NCBI GenBank assembly: GCA_009763385.1
Contig: CM019829.1
Location: 41,068,339-41,132,338 of the forward strand
Reading direction: 5' to 3'
Source of the DNA: Coix lacryma-jobi var. lacryma-jobi
Lineage: Eukaryota; Streptophyta; Magnoliopsida; Poales; Poaceae
Length of the DNA: 64,000 nucleotides
Below, piece after piece: positions 63,259-64,000 of this stretch; positions within the stretch are counted from its first letter, which is position 1; every line of letters starts with the position of its first letter. Position numbers and translations under genes: made by a program. The notes under the pieces were generated by a model. That model worked only from the letters and a program-made list of their open reading frames with translations. It was not told where the DNA came from and searched no databases.

Positions 63259-64000
63259 TGAAGGACCGAGAAGCTACCCGAAAGCGACCAGAGGGGGGGT
63301 GAATGGGAGCTTCAAAATTTCCTTTCGGAAACTAGATGCCACTGTCCCAAACTCAACCCCAAAAGCAAACCCTAGAGCTTGCTAATGTCCACGACCCTAG
63401 ATGTAGGGTGGATGCTTCCACAAAGCACAGCGGGACACTAGACAACCCTAGAAGGCCAACGCAAAAGACGAAACTCGAGTCCAATCAAGAACGAACGAAC
63501 CGCGAACGAAACGGCGCGAAACTGGATCGACCGGACTCTGCCTGCGTCCGGTCAGCTGGGACCGGACGCGTCCGGTCAGCCAAAGACCGGTTTTGGACCT
63601 CTCTGGAACTGACCGGACGCAGTGACTGCGAGCGTCCGGTCGATCCCCGTGCGTCCGGTCACAAGCACGTTCGAGTAGTGAACAGGACTATGGGCGAGTC
63701 CGGTCACCACTAAACTCCAGCGTCCGGTCAGAGCAAAAACCAGAACTCGCTCAAACCTTCAACGACCGGACGCGTCCGGTCAAGTCGTGACCGGCGTCCG
63801 GTCACCCCGAAACTGCACTGAAACTCCGGCGATTCAACCCGATCTCCTCCGAATCAAGTGCTCTAGGCTTGGGATTCGAACTGAGGAGTCACAAGGAGGT
63901 TAGTGAGCTATCTCTAAGAGATCATGGCTCGAACCTAACTCCAAATCGGTGAATCGAAGGAATTCGAGGGAAGGAAGAAAAAGAGACCCGAAACTAAAAC
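63259..64000 (-). repeat. Copia C 5' LTR (partial, runs off the window)
   Basis: Identical base for base to 53581-54322. It includes the whole GCGTCCGGTC array. The promoter half lies outside the window. Confidence 0.93.

Larger units (their letters stand above)
53581..64000 (-). mobile_element. Copia C: young, apparently intact Sirevirus-type element
   Basis: Minus-strand element whose 3' LTR is 53581-55562 and whose 5' LTR begins at 63259 and runs past the window end. The primer-binding site, uninterrupted gag and pol frames, 3' non-coding region and polypurine tract (minus-strand CAAGGGGGAGAT, 55563-55574) are all present. The 742 bases of the 5' LTR inside the window are identical to the matching part of the 3' LTR. 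The left flank AACTC (53576-53580) is the expected target duplication; its partner is outside the window. It is inserted in the interior of the Tekay element. Confidence 0.93.

Overview
This window reads as nuclear DNA of a grass, most likely of the sorghum, sugarcane or maize group (Andropogoneae). That inference rests on stacked LTR retrotransposons (Sirevirus, Tekay, Reina and Athila types), Stowaway, Tourist-like and hAT MITEs, a CACTA end, and a split plant gene with GT-AG introns. There is no sign of bacterial gene organisation. The exact species cannot be read from the sequence.

Left arm (1-19.2 kb). It opens in the 3' part of a Sirevirus (Ty1/copia) LTR (1-1308) that cut into a CACTA transposon. 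The CACTA end, its subterminal repeats and a broken transposase-associated domain lie at 1309-2404. A gene-poor AT-rich stretch follows, holding a hAT MITE (5389-6032) with a Stowaway MITE inside it. At 6429-14616 is a non-autonomous gypsy element with about 2.9-kb LTRs, a 787-bp non-coding interior and a perfect GTACT target duplication. Its 3' LTR alone carries a 5'-truncated L1 LINE and a 287-bp MITE. A decayed minus-strand Sirevirus LTR sits at 16.4-17.9 kb.

Host gene (19.25-27.43 kb, minus strand). Ten exons with consensus splice sites join into a 344-codon frame for a CRT-like (CLT) transporter, a plastid thiol transporter family. Intron 3 is inflated by an antisense, decayed Reina-type gypsy element (21029-26613). 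Upstream of the apparent start lies an in-frame transit-peptide-like segment separated from it by a single TAG.

Right arm (29.1-64 kb). This is a nested retrotransposon pile. An Athila/Tat-like element (about 29.15-31.99 kb) is cut by a minus-strand Tekay-type gypsy element. That element's 2.8-kb LTR is in turn split by copia A (32855-39455, gag only) and copia B (40270-51988, full length but broken). Its interior is split by copia C (53581 to beyond 64000, minus strand). Copia C has uninterrupted gag (914 codons) and pol (about 1065 codons) frames, and its two LTRs are identical over all 742 bases that can be compared, so it is very young and may be autonomous.

Most notable non-coding signals: two separate arrays of short hairpins in copia B and C whose stems change in a compensatory way from unit to unit; arrays of CGGAC-containing palindromes that keep position but swap sequence between B and C; and a conserved gag/pol boundary in which a gag TGA and a pol-frame TAG rule out a simple frameshift.
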